From Rhodococcus sp. 1163 (GTDB lineage Bacteria; Actinomycetota; Actinomycetes; Mycobacteriales; Mycobacteriaceae): 64,000 nt of DNA. A program made the translations under genes and the position numbers. Within the stretch, counting starts at the first letter, position 1; each line of letters begins with the position of its first letter. Below, piece after piece: positions 57,324-64,000 of this stretch. The notes under the pieces were generated by a model that had not been told where the DNA came from, ran no database searches, and saw only the letters and a list, made by a program, of their open reading frames with translations. The DNA is taken from the NCBI RefSeq assembly GCF_002091985.1, contig NZ_MKKX01000017.1, positions 372,001 to 436,000 on the forward strand, read 5' to 3'.

Positions 57324-58004
57324 ATGTCCACCCCCCTCACCACTGTTACGCCTTCCGGAACCCCTCGCGGCGGTGTCGTCGTAGTTCAGGAGGCCTTCGG
57401 CGTCACCGACCACATCGTCGATATCTGCCAACGATTCGCCGACGCCGGCTGGGTCGCCACCGCGCCCCATCTGTTCCATCGACAACAAACCCAGATCATC
57501 GCGTACGACGATATGGACCCGGCCATGGCAGCCATCGGCGCACTGAAGGCAAGCGAGGTCGATTCCGATGTGGACGCCGGATTCTCGGCTTTGGCCGAAC
57601 TCGGATTCGAGCCACAGCAGACTGCGATCGTCGGATTCTGCATGGGCGGATCGGTCACCTTCCAGACCGCTGTACGACGCGCTGTCGGCGCCGCCGCGAC
57701 GTTCTATGGCGGCGGGATCTCGAAGGGACGCTTCGGATATCCGGCAATGTTGTCGGTCGCCGATGCGTTGCAGACGCCCTGGCACGGGTTCTTCGGCGAC
57801 CTGGACAAGGGAATTCCCATCGACGAGGTCGAACAATTGCGCACCGCGGTAGCGACGTCACCAGTGTCGACCGGCATCACCCGATACGCCCAGGGCGAGC
57901 ATGGATTCAACTGCAACGACCGTCCCGCGGTCTACAATCCCGAGGCCGCAGCCGACGCCTGGACGAAGACACTCGAATGGTTCGACGGCCATGTCGCCCA
58001 CTGA
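57324..58004 (+). CDS. Dienelactone-hydrolase-family enzyme
   Basis: 226 residues. VVVVQEAFGV, nucleophile GFCMGGS (Cys), acid in FFGDLDKG and His in QGEHGFN mark the dienelactone hydrolase fold. It cleaves lactone-type esters in aromatic breakdown or related compounds. The last 14 bp overlap the amidohydrolase gene, pointing to a joint pathway. Confidence 0.9.
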   Translation: MSTPLTTVTPSGTPRGGVVVVQEAFGVTDHIVDICQRFADAGWVATAPHLFHRQQTQIIAYDDMDPAMAAIGALKASEVDSDVDAGFSALAELGFEPQQTAIVGFCMGGSVTFQTAVRRAVGAAATFYGGGISKGRFGYPAMLSVADALQTPWHGFFGDLDKGIPIDEVEQLRTAVATSPVSTGITRYAQGEHGFNCNDRPAVYNPEAAADAWTKTLEWFDGHVAH

Positions 58005-58866
58005 AACCGAGCAGATCCGGTCCTTCTGGGCGGACCTCGGATTGCCCGGACTTTTCGATGTCCACACCCACTTCATGCCGAAGAACGTCATGGACAAGGT
58101 CTGGACGTACTTCGACTCCGCGGGCCCGCTCACCGGAATGGCCTGGCCGATCACATACCGGGAGGACGAGGACACGCGTATCGAGATGATGCGCGAGTTC
58201 GGTGTACGGGGGTTCACCTCGATGATCTACCCGCACAAGCCAGGCATGGCGGAGTGGCTGAACTCGTGGGGCACACAGTTCGCGCAGCGGGTGCCCGATT
58301 GCGTGCACACCGCAACGTTCTACCCCGAGGAAGGTGCCACGCAGTACGTCGAATCTGCGGTGGCGTCCGGCGCCCGAATTTTCAAGTCACACATACAGGT
58401 CGGGAACTACCCGCCGAACGATCCACTGCTCGACGGCGTGTGGGGGATCATCGAGGACGCGGCGATACCCGTTGTGATCCATTGCGGTTCGGGGCCGGCT
58501 TCCGGACCACACACCGGTCCGGAATCGATTGCCACGCTACTGCAACGCTTTCCGCGACTTCCGCTGATCATCGCCCACATGGGAATGCCCGAATACCTTC
58601 AGTTTCTCGAGATGGCGTTGCAGTATCCGAACGTGCGACTCGATACGACCATGGCGTTCACCGATTTCTCGGAAGCGTCTTGGCCGTTCCCGAAATCCGG
58701 ACGACCGAAACTGATAGATCTTCAGGGCCGCATACTGTTCGGGAGCGACTTCCCCAACATCCCGTATCCGTATCTGGACGCACTGACCGCGGTGGCTCGC
58801 CTCGATCTGGGAGACGAGTGGGTCTCGGACGTGTGCTACCGAAACGGAGCGAGCCTGTTCCTGTAG
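57991..58866 (+). CDS. Amidohydrolase (metal-dependent, amidohydrolase_2 type)
   Basis: 291 residues: FDVHTHF metal motif near 22-28, VVIHCGSGP, IIAHMGMPE, and GSDFPN near 260 as the last Asp ligand. This is the ACMSD/2,3-dihydroxybenzoate decarboxylase-like group. ATG 57991 lies in the dienelactone hydrolase gene. Substrate unknown. Confidence 0.9.
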   Translation: MSPTETEQIRSFWADLGLPGLFDVHTHFMPKNVMDKVWTYFDSAGPLTGMAWPITYREDEDTRIEMMREFGVRGFTSMIYPHKPGMAEWLNSWGTQFAQRVPDCVHTATFYPEEGATQYVESAVASGARIFKSHIQVGNYPPNDPLLDGVWGIIEDAAIPVVIHCGSGPASGPHTGPESIATLLQRFPRLPLIIAHMGMPEYLQFLEMALQYPNVRLDTTMAFTDFSEASWPFPKSGRPKLIDLQGRILFGSDFPNIPYPYLDALTAVARLDLGDEWVSDVCYRNGASLFL

Positions 58867-58874
58867 GGAAAGGC

Positions 58875-59729
58875 TCAGCTCATTTCGAATGCGCTTATCG
58901 CATCGGCTATCCGGCCACCCTGGGCAAACCCCGCTTCGGCGGTGTCGGCTCGCCTGGCCGGATCCGTCGGGTCGGGGCCGATTGCCGCGATAGCGTTTTC
59001 GTCGGGTTGCACGAGTTCCACAGCGGATCCGCGCGCGATCAGAAGTGCACGCTCACGCTCGAACTTTCCGTCCGAGGGTTCGACGAGACCGACCTTCAGC
59101 ACCAGTACACGTGCGAAACCGACTGCCAGATCCACATTTTCATCGGATCGGACCCCGCCGTCGACATAGCGGTGATCGCCGATGGTGACCGGCGGCCACA
59201 TTCCGGGGATCGCGCAACTCGCGGCCACGGCGTCGACCAGTTGCACTCCCGAGCCTCGATCCAACACTCGATGGCGTCCGGTCACGGCGTCGACAGCAAC
59301 CACACGAAGATCGCGGTCGGGCCATCGGTGTGAGGGGAGCCGTTGCGCGATGACGGCGCGTCGTTCGGCCTCTGGAACGGTTCGAGCAGCGATCGCAGCG
59401 GCACCGACCAGCCGGGCGAACTCCTGCTCGTTCCCCCCTGCCCGCTCGGTTGCCCGAGCGAACAGGTCGAGGACGTCCGTCAAGGAACCGTCCGCCCTCA
59501 GCTCGTCTACCTGCAGGGCCGGATCGATCTGCCGCGCGTAGAGATCGCCGAGCGAAGTACCGCTGGTCACCTGAGCTGCCACGGTCGATCCAGCTGACGT
59601 GCCGAGGACCATGTCGGACCACCCCGGGGCCGTCACGTCGACACCCGCGCAGGCCATACCGTGCAACAAACCGGTCTGCCAGGCGATGCCGGCAACCCCT
59701 CCACCGCCGAGAACCAATGCTGTACGCAA
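58875..59729 (-). CDS. Patatin-like phospholipase
   Basis: 284 residues. GGGGVAGIAWQTGLL oxyanion start, nucleophile LGTSAGS near 43, and the Asp of the dyad in VDGGVRSDEN near 190. Serine/aspartate lipid hydrolase. TTG start at 59729 with GAGGG 8 nt upstream, chosen because the glycine-rich start must be complete. Confidence 0.88.
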   Translation of the reverse strand: MRTALVLGGGGVAGIAWQTGLLHGMACAGVDVTAPGWSDMVLGTSAGSTVAAQVTSGTSLGDLYARQIDPALQVDELRADGSLTDVLDLFARATERAGGNEQEFARLVGAAAIAARTVPEAERRAVIAQRLPSHRWPDRDLRVVAVDAVTGRHRVLDRGSGVQLVDAVAASCAIPGMWPPVTIGDHRYVDGGVRSDENVDLAVGFARVLVLKVGLVEPSDGKFERERALLIARGSAVELVQPDENAIAAIGPDPTDPARRADTAEAGFAQGGRIADAISAFEMS

Positions 59730-59772
59730 CGTGCAACCCTCGTCTTTCGTAGCCTGGGTAGAATCTACCGGC

Positions 59773-60612
59773 TCACGCGACTCTCGGCGACAGCCAGGCG
59801 ATCAGGTCGTCGAGGACGCGATCGTGCTCGGGTTCGTTGAAGATCTCGTGGTAGAGCCCGTCGTACACCTCGAGGGTCAGGTCGGTCGATCCGGCGGATT
59901 CGGCGATCGAGCGACTGCCCGATATGTCGGCAAGTTTGTCCGCGCTGCCGTGCTGCAGAAGAACCGGGAGCGTGAGGGTATGCAGCCGCGCGGGATAACT
60001 CTCCATGGCGCCGACCAATCCGCTGGCCAGCCCGGCTGGAATCTTGCCGTGGTAGACGAGAGGGTCGGCGTTGTACGCGGCCACGACGGCCGGATCACGC
60101 GACACCGCCGCCGAGTCGAGTTCCTGAACCGGCAAGCTCGGCGCGATCTTGCCCAGTATCTTGCCGATCGGAATCAGAATTTTCGGAGTGCTGTCACCGA
60201 GGACGACCGCGGGGGCGGACAGCATCAGCGCATCGAGCTCGTCTTGGTACTCGAGGGCGTACGACAGGGCGATCGCACCACCCATGCTGTGACCGAGCAG
60301 AAAACTCCGAGTACCGGGGTAAGCCGCACCGGCGATTCGAAAGACCTCGTGCAGGTCGTCGACGAAGTCCGACCACTTCTTCAGTTCGAGCCGCTTGCCA
60401 CCGGATCTTCCGTGCCCACGATGATCGGGCGCATAGACGACGAGACCGAGCGTACCGAGACGTTCGATGACGTGGTGGTAGCGGCCCGCGTGTTCACCGA
60501 GCCCATGTGAGAGCACCAGGATCGCCGACGGCTGGAGATCTTCGGGCGTCCAGACGTCGTACACGATCTTGGTTCCATGCACGCCACTGAACGATGCCTC
60601 GGTGCGTTTCAC
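59773..60612 (-). CDS. Monoacylglycerol-lipase-like alpha/beta hydrolase
   Basis: 279 residues. LSHGLGEHAGRY, PDHRGHGRSGG, nucleophile LGHSMGGAIAL, acid in HGSADKLAD and His in YHEIFNEPEHDR are the MGLL signature set. GTG 60612 has AAGGAGAG upstream. It is divergent from alkB. Acts on monoglycerides or similar lipid esters. Confidence 0.92.
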   Translation of the reverse strand: MKRTEASFSGVHGTKIVYDVWTPEDLQPSAILVLSHGLGEHAGRYHHVIERLGTLGLVVYAPDHRGHGRSGGKRLELKKWSDFVDDLHEVFRIAGAAYPGTRSFLLGHSMGGAIALSYALEYQDELDALMLSAPAVVLGDSTPKILIPIGKILGKIAPSLPVQELDSAAVSRDPAVVAAYNADPLVYHGKIPAGLASGLVGAMESYPARLHTLTLPVLLQHGSADKLADISGSRSIAESAGSTDLTLEVYDGLYHEIFNEPEHDRVLDDLIAWLSPRVA

Positions 60613-60740
60613 GTGTATCTCTCCTTGTCTACGACGCTGAACTTCAGCGATCTGAAAGGCGGTCTTCTTCTCGGAGAAAGACGGCGTCCCCATCCGATCA
60701 CGAGGTGGTGCCGAATTGCAGGGGATCGGCTGACGTGAGG

Positions 60741-60758
60741 TTTGCTGACAATTTGCTG
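60741..60758. promoter_or_regulatory. Direct repeat upstream of alkB
   Basis: TTTGCTG occurs at 60741-60747 and 60752-60758, 11 bp apart start to start (one helical turn), in the shared spacer 60613-60825. No clear -35/-10 pair fixes the promoter. Confidence 0.3.
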
Positions 60759-60825
60759 TTACCGTTTTATCGTAGGTTGCTCGGAAGTTTTGGTTGATGT
60801 AGCGAAAGGGCGTGCTCCACTCTCT

Positions 60826-61944
60826 ATGAATGCTCCTTCCGAGGCGCTGCCCGGTGCGCGGTGGCGAGACCCCAAGCGCTACCTCTGGCCGCTCGGTCTG
60901 GTCATTCCGTTGAGCCCGTTTCTGGCCTGGGGACTGGTCACAGTGCTGGGCCCAGGCGCCTTTTGGCTCCTCGGCCTGTTGATCATGGGAATCGTCATCC
61001 CACTGATCGACGTCTTCGCCGGGGTCGACCGGACCAACCCACCACTCGAGGCTGCGCGAGCCCTCGAGAACGACAAGTACTACCGCTGGTGCCTGTACCT
61101 ACTGATACCGCTTCAATACGCGGGTTTGGTTGCCGCATGCTATCTCTGGGCCTACGGGCCACTCGGAGTTCCCGAGCGGTTGGCACTCGCCGTCACCATC
61201 GGGATCGTTGGCGGTGTGGGCATCAACGCTGCTCACGAACTCGGACACAAGCGCGAAAACGTCGAACGGTGGTTGTCCAAGGTCACACTCGCACAGGCGT
61301 TTTACGGACACTTCTACGTCGAGCACAATCATGGCCACCATGTTCGCGTCGCCACCCCCGAAGACCCTGCGTCGGCGCGTTACGGAGAAAGTTTCTGGAA
61401 ATTTCTGCCTCGTAGCATAATCGGCGGCCTCACCTCGGCCTGGAGCCTCGAGCAACGTCGTCTGCACCGGGTCGGTTCCGCGAAATGGTCCGCCCACAAC
61501 GACCTGTTCAATGCCGCCGCGATCTCACTCGTGTTGTTCGCGGTCCTCATCGGGGTCTTCGGCTGGCAGGTTGCGCCGTACCTCCTGATACAGGCAGTAA
61601 TCGCCATCGTTCTGTTCGAGGCCGCCAACTACCTCGAGCACTACGGCTTGCTGCGGCAGAAGAAGAGCAACGGCAAGTACGAACGAACCGATCACCGGCA
61701 CAGCTGGAACAGCGACCATCTCTGGAGCAATCTTTTTCTGTACCACCTCCAGCGGCACAGCGATCACCACGCTCACCCGACCCGCCGCTACCAATCCCTT
61801 CGGACCGTCGACGAATCCCCCCAGCTCCCAGCCGGTTACGCGGTGATGATCTTCTGCGCATTGATCCCGCCATTGTGGCGAAAAGTGATGGATCAGAGAT
61901 TGATCGACTTCTACGACGGGGACATGTCCCGGATCAACAGCTGA
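60826..61944 (+). CDS. alkB: Alkane 1-monooxygenase AlkB
   Basis: 372 residues, six membrane helices and the di-iron histidine boxes HELGHK (137-142), EHNHGHH (166-172), NYLEHYGL, and LQRHSDHHAHP near 305. It hydroxylates terminal carbons of n-alkanes with rubredoxin as electron donor. No rubredoxin or rubredoxin reductase gene is in this window, so it must share them. ATG 60826; the AAAGGG is 15 nt away, so the start is not certain. Transcribed away from a lipase-like gene. Confidence 0.95.
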   Translation: MNAPSEALPGARWRDPKRYLWPLGLVIPLSPFLAWGLVTVLGPGAFWLLGLLIMGIVIPLIDVFAGVDRTNPPLEAARALENDKYYRWCLYLLIPLQYAGLVAACYLWAYGPLGVPERLALAVTIGIVGGVGINAAHELGHKRENVERWLSKVTLAQAFYGHFYVEHNHGHHVRVATPEDPASARYGESFWKFLPRSIIGGLTSAWSLEQRRLHRVGSAKWSAHNDLFNAAAISLVLFAVLIGVFGWQVAPYLLIQAVIAIVLFEAANYLEHYGLLRQKKSNGKYERTDHRHSWNSDHLWSNLFLYHLQRHSDHHAHPTRRYQSLRTVDESPQLPAGYAVMIFCALIPPLWRKVMDQRLIDFYDGDMSRINS

Positions 61945-61948
61945 CCCG

Positions 61949-63139
61949 CTACTCGTCGGTCTGAGCCCGCAGATACCGCCCGAAGTGCGGGACGGTGAAC
62001 GCGATGGTCCCGCGCTCGGCGGAGTAGATCAGACCCTTCTTGATCAGTCCGTCACGAGCAGGCGACAACGATGCCGGCTTGCGCTTCAACTCCGTCGCCA
62101 CCGCAGACGTCGGTACCGAGGTGTCGTCGCTGGACAGATCGGCCATAGCTCGCATGTACTCACGCTCGGCAGGGGTGGCGCGCTCGTAGCGAGACCCGAA
62201 GAATCCGACGGCAAGTTCCTCCTCGGCCGTCGGGGCTGCAACCCGCACGTCCTCTGCCGTGATCGGACTCTCGGGCGCCAGATCCCATGTCGCCTTGCCG
62301 TAGGCCTGAACGAAGTACGGGTATCCATCCGCCGCCTCGTAGAGCGCGTCGAGTGCCTCGGTCGTGAATTCCACGTCCTCGCGATCAGCAGGAGCGATCA
62401 ACGCGAGATCGGCAGCCTTCCGCTCGAGCCGCCCGATCCGGTGGTAGCTGAACAGTCTTTCGGAGTAGCTCTTCGACGCCGACAACACAGCGGGGAGGTG
62501 CGGAAGACCTGCTCCGACGATGATGAGCGGCGCCGCATCTTGACTGAGCTCATGGCAGGCCGCGCACAGCGCCGAGATGTCGGCCGGCCCCAGATCCTGC
62601 ATTTCGTCGATGAATATCGAGATGCCGACGCCGACGTCACCGGCCAGCACCGACGCGTCGAGCAGCAGTTCCACCAAATCGATCTCGATGTCCCCGGAAT
62701 CCGCCCGGCCGCTGAGCGCGGGAACATCGATACCGGGCTGCCAACGTTCACGCATCCCCTTGTCGGCGGAGGCACGCAAGGCGAAGGCTTTGAGTACACC
62801 GAGGAATTCGTCGACCCTCTCCGGATCGCGATGCGCGGCAGCAATGCCGCGAACAGCCATGTGCAGCGCAGACGAGAGCGGTCGACGCAATTCTTGATCC
62901 GGCCTTGCCTCGATCTTGCCGGTTCCCCAACCGCGTGCGACCGCGGCCGAGCGAAGATGATTGAGCAGAACGGTCTTGCCCACGCCGCGCAACCCCGTCA
63001 GGACCACACTTCGCTCCGGTTTACCGCGAGTGATCCGCTCGAGCACGACGTCGAACGCGTCGAGTTGCTTCTCGCGGCCTGCAAGTTCGGGTGGGCGCTG
63101 GCCTGCGCCCGGAGCGTAGGGATTACGCACGGGGTCCAT
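61949..63139 (-). CDS. AAA ATPase (Orc1/NACHT-like signalling type)
   Basis: 396 residues. Walker A LTGLRGVGKT (about 45-54), Walker B IFIDEMQDLG (about 180), a sensor-like LIIVGAGLP, and a C-terminal winged-helix-like region (SLSPARDGLIKKGLIY). No transposase or TniB partner nearby. ATG 63139 is 6 nt from TATCTT (reverse of 63146-63151), fitting a leaderless start. Role unknown; similar single ATPases occur in regulatory and defence contexts. Confidence 0.82.
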   Translation of the reverse strand: MDPVRNPYAPGAGQRPPELAGREKQLDAFDVVLERITRGKPERSVVLTGLRGVGKTVLLNHLRSAAVARGWGTGKIEARPDQELRRPLSSALHMAVRGIAAAHRDPERVDEFLGVLKAFALRASADKGMRERWQPGIDVPALSGRADSGDIEIDLVELLLDASVLAGDVGVGISIFIDEMQDLGPADISALCAACHELSQDAAPLIIVGAGLPHLPAVLSASKSYSERLFSYHRIGRLERKAADLALIAPADREDVEFTTEALDALYEAADGYPYFVQAYGKATWDLAPESPITAEDVRVAAPTAEEELAVGFFGSRYERATPAEREYMRAMADLSSDDTSVPTSAVATELKRKPASLSPARDGLIKKGLIYSAERGTIAFTVPHFGRYLRAQTDE

Positions 63140-63283
63140 GGGGTCAAGATAACAACCGTCATAGCAAAGTATCGGCACATCTAGCGCGTGTCCTAGACGC
63201 CGGTATGGACGGCTAGCGACCCTCTCGGCTTGTATCGACGAGTCTTCACAATGTCCTAGATTTCGATAGACTCGACTACACGG

Positions 63284-63313
63284 TTGCACGAGAGCGGAAA
63301 CTGCGCCTACATT
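63284..63313 (+). promoter_or_regulatory. Promoter of the leader-peptide operon
   Basis: -35 TTGCAC (63284-63289), 18-bp spacer, -10 TACATT (63308-63313), 7 nt before the leader GTG. Confidence 0.6.
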
Positions 63314-63320
63314 GGACTCT

Positions 63321-63362
63321 GTGGAACACCTTCTCGTAGTACGCCGCCGTAGCGGGGTCTAA
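63321..63362 (+). CDS. Leucine/valine leader peptide
   Basis: GTG at 63321 encodes 13 residues, (V/M)EHLLVVRRRSGV, with consecutive Leu-Leu-Val-Val codons followed by three Arg, then TAA. This is the make-up of transcription-attenuation leaders of branched-chain amino acid genes. It is probably translated from a leaderless transcript. It precedes a gene for a LeuA-type regulatory domain. Confidence 0.6.
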   Translation: MEHLLVVRRRSGV

Positions 63363-63365
63363 TTC

Positions 63366-63406
63366 GGACCGACCCCTCGCTGCGGGTCGTCGTGCTATCT
63401 CGGTCC
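63366..63406 (+). promoter_or_regulatory. Candidate attenuator with two competing hairpins
   Basis: CGACCC (63370-63375) can pair with GGGTCG (63384-63389), or GGACCGA (63366-63372) with TCGGTCC (63400-63406). Both use 63370-63372, so they exclude each other. Ribosome stalling on the leader could choose between them. Confidence 0.5.
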
Positions 63407-63433
63407 TCCCTTCGCTTTCGGAGAACCACCGAC

Positions 63434-63915
63434 ATGAATACTCTCTCTTCCACCACTTTCTCGAGCGACTGCTTCGCTGCCCGCTATGGCGCACCACTAC
63501 CGCGCGACCTTCGTGACCAGGCCGCGAACATGAGCTGGGCTGCTTTCTTGCAGCGCTTCGGCGCACGCACCGGGCCCATCAGACTGGGCAGCTGGTCGCC
63601 CAGCCCGGCCCTGGTGGACAGACGAGATTCGACGCGACCTTCGGCGTCGGGAACGCGATCCACACGACAACAGCAACGTCTCACGGCCCGATCGATGCCC
63701 TGACCTCGATGTTGTACGACGCAGGTTTCCATATCGAAATCCTGAACTTTCACCAGCAGACCGTTTCCGAGAACGGCATACATGCCGCCAAGATCGCCAC
63801 CTTCGTCCTCTGCGAATTCGACGGCCGCCGCGCGTGGTCCATGGCGATGGACGGGGACGGCACGAGCTCGTCCATCCGAGCCGTCATCGGTGCGGCCAAC
63901 ATGTTGCACGGGTAA
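63434..63915 (+). pseudogene. Stand-alone alpha-isopropylmalate synthase regulatory-domain protein, apparent one-base frameshift
   Basis: From ATG 63434 the frame reads MNTLSSTTFSSDCFAARYGA and on to LGSWSPSP, then leaves the family; the +2 frame from about 63607 continues GPGGQTRFDATFGVG, GPIDALTSMLYDAGFHIEIL, ATFVLCEFDGRRAWSM and SSIRAVIGAANMLHG, ending TAA 63913-63915. Together they make a 160-residue protein with the C-terminal allosteric (dimerisation) fold of LeuA. Adding one G in the CCCGGCCC run (63604-63611) restores one frame, so either a true one-base deletion or a sequence error is likely. The leader peptide upstream indicates control by Leu/Val. Confidence 0.7.
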
Positions 63916-64000
63916 CTCTCCGACCTTCTACTGCACTCTTGTCGACAGGCTAGATCTCGGTAGAGAGCACTAGGGCATTTCGATGGTCTGCGAACGCGCT

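Noticed and set aside
63160..63283. Additional gene or riboswitch upstream of the leader promoter
   Set aside because: No open frame with a ribosome site and no known riboswitch motif was seen.

Overview
The window is chromosomal DNA of a high-GC actinobacterium in the Mycobacteriales, most like Rhodococcus. Supporting signs are: two MmpL/ABC export clusters, a DUF3558 lipoprotein, an MDMPI-fold (mycothiol-type) protein, a glycolipid-binding-domain protein, an IdeR-type iron box, a stand-alone AlkB alkane hydroxylase, a RDD protein, a TadA/associated-protein pair, and many genes that look leaderless (TANNNT 6-8 nt before the start codon). No plasmid or phage backbone, rRNA, insertion sequence or CRISPR array was seen.

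Layout. 0-12.3 kb: PNPOx-like flavoprotein, tgt (queuosine), a heterodimeric ABC exporter, a TetR-controlled MmpL exporter, an Rrf2 regulator without cysteines, small hydrolase, lipoprotein, VOC and YceI genes. 12.5-21.5 kb: a four-gene run (nonapeptide-repeat protein, RDD protein, PHP phosphoesterase, lipoprotein esterase) followed by another lipoprotein; TetR plus an EF-G-binding-type zinc-finger protein; tRNA-Ser(CGA); CsbD; tadA and its partner; tyrA; small conserved genes and MepB. 21.5-25.2 kb: a second heterodimeric ABC exporter. 25.3-27.9 kb: a compact restriction-modification island (m5C methyltransferase, putative restriction endonuclease, Vsr repair nuclease) preceded by four 17-19 bp direct repeats lying inside a 33-codon upstream frame. 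27.9-45.2 kb: housekeeping and redox genes (msrC, dihydroxyacetone kinase, ABC1/UbiB kinase, SDR, ZapE-like ATPase under a 32-bp perfect palindrome, luciferase-like oxidoreductase with MarR, rnhA, AcuI-like reductase, AlkA-like glycosylase, aldo/keto reductase, Bcr/CflA pump). 45.2-54.6 kb: an iron-box-controlled orphan protein resembling the end of an NRPS epimerization domain, nfo, a MacB/FtsX-type ABC system, a three-domain A-T-TE synthetase with its own promoter, a hydrolase, a LON-domain protein and initiator tRNA-Met. 54.7-64 kb: methyltransferase, DUF998, quinone oxidoreductase, dienelactone hydrolase plus amidohydrolase, patatin, monoacylglycerol-lipase-like enzyme, alkB, an AAA ATPase, and at the right edge a leucine/valine-type leader peptide ahead of a stand-alone LeuA-regulatory-domain gene that carries an apparent one-base frameshift.

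How genes work together. Operons are tight, with ATGA/GTGA overlaps (4043-4046, 13142-13145, 14642-14645, 26576-26579) or an 8-bp overlap (23361-23368). Several regulators sit next to obvious targets with visible operator dyads: TetR/MmpL at 8.8 kb, TetR/FBP at 17.3 kb, TetR/ZapE at 36.0 kb, MarR/LLM at 37.5 kb. The most unusual content is the A-T-TE synthetase lacking the amino-acid-binding aspartate, the iron-boxed NRPS-like orphan, the repeat-preceded restriction island, and the leader peptide with the orphan LeuA domain. All calls come from reading the sequence; no database search was run.
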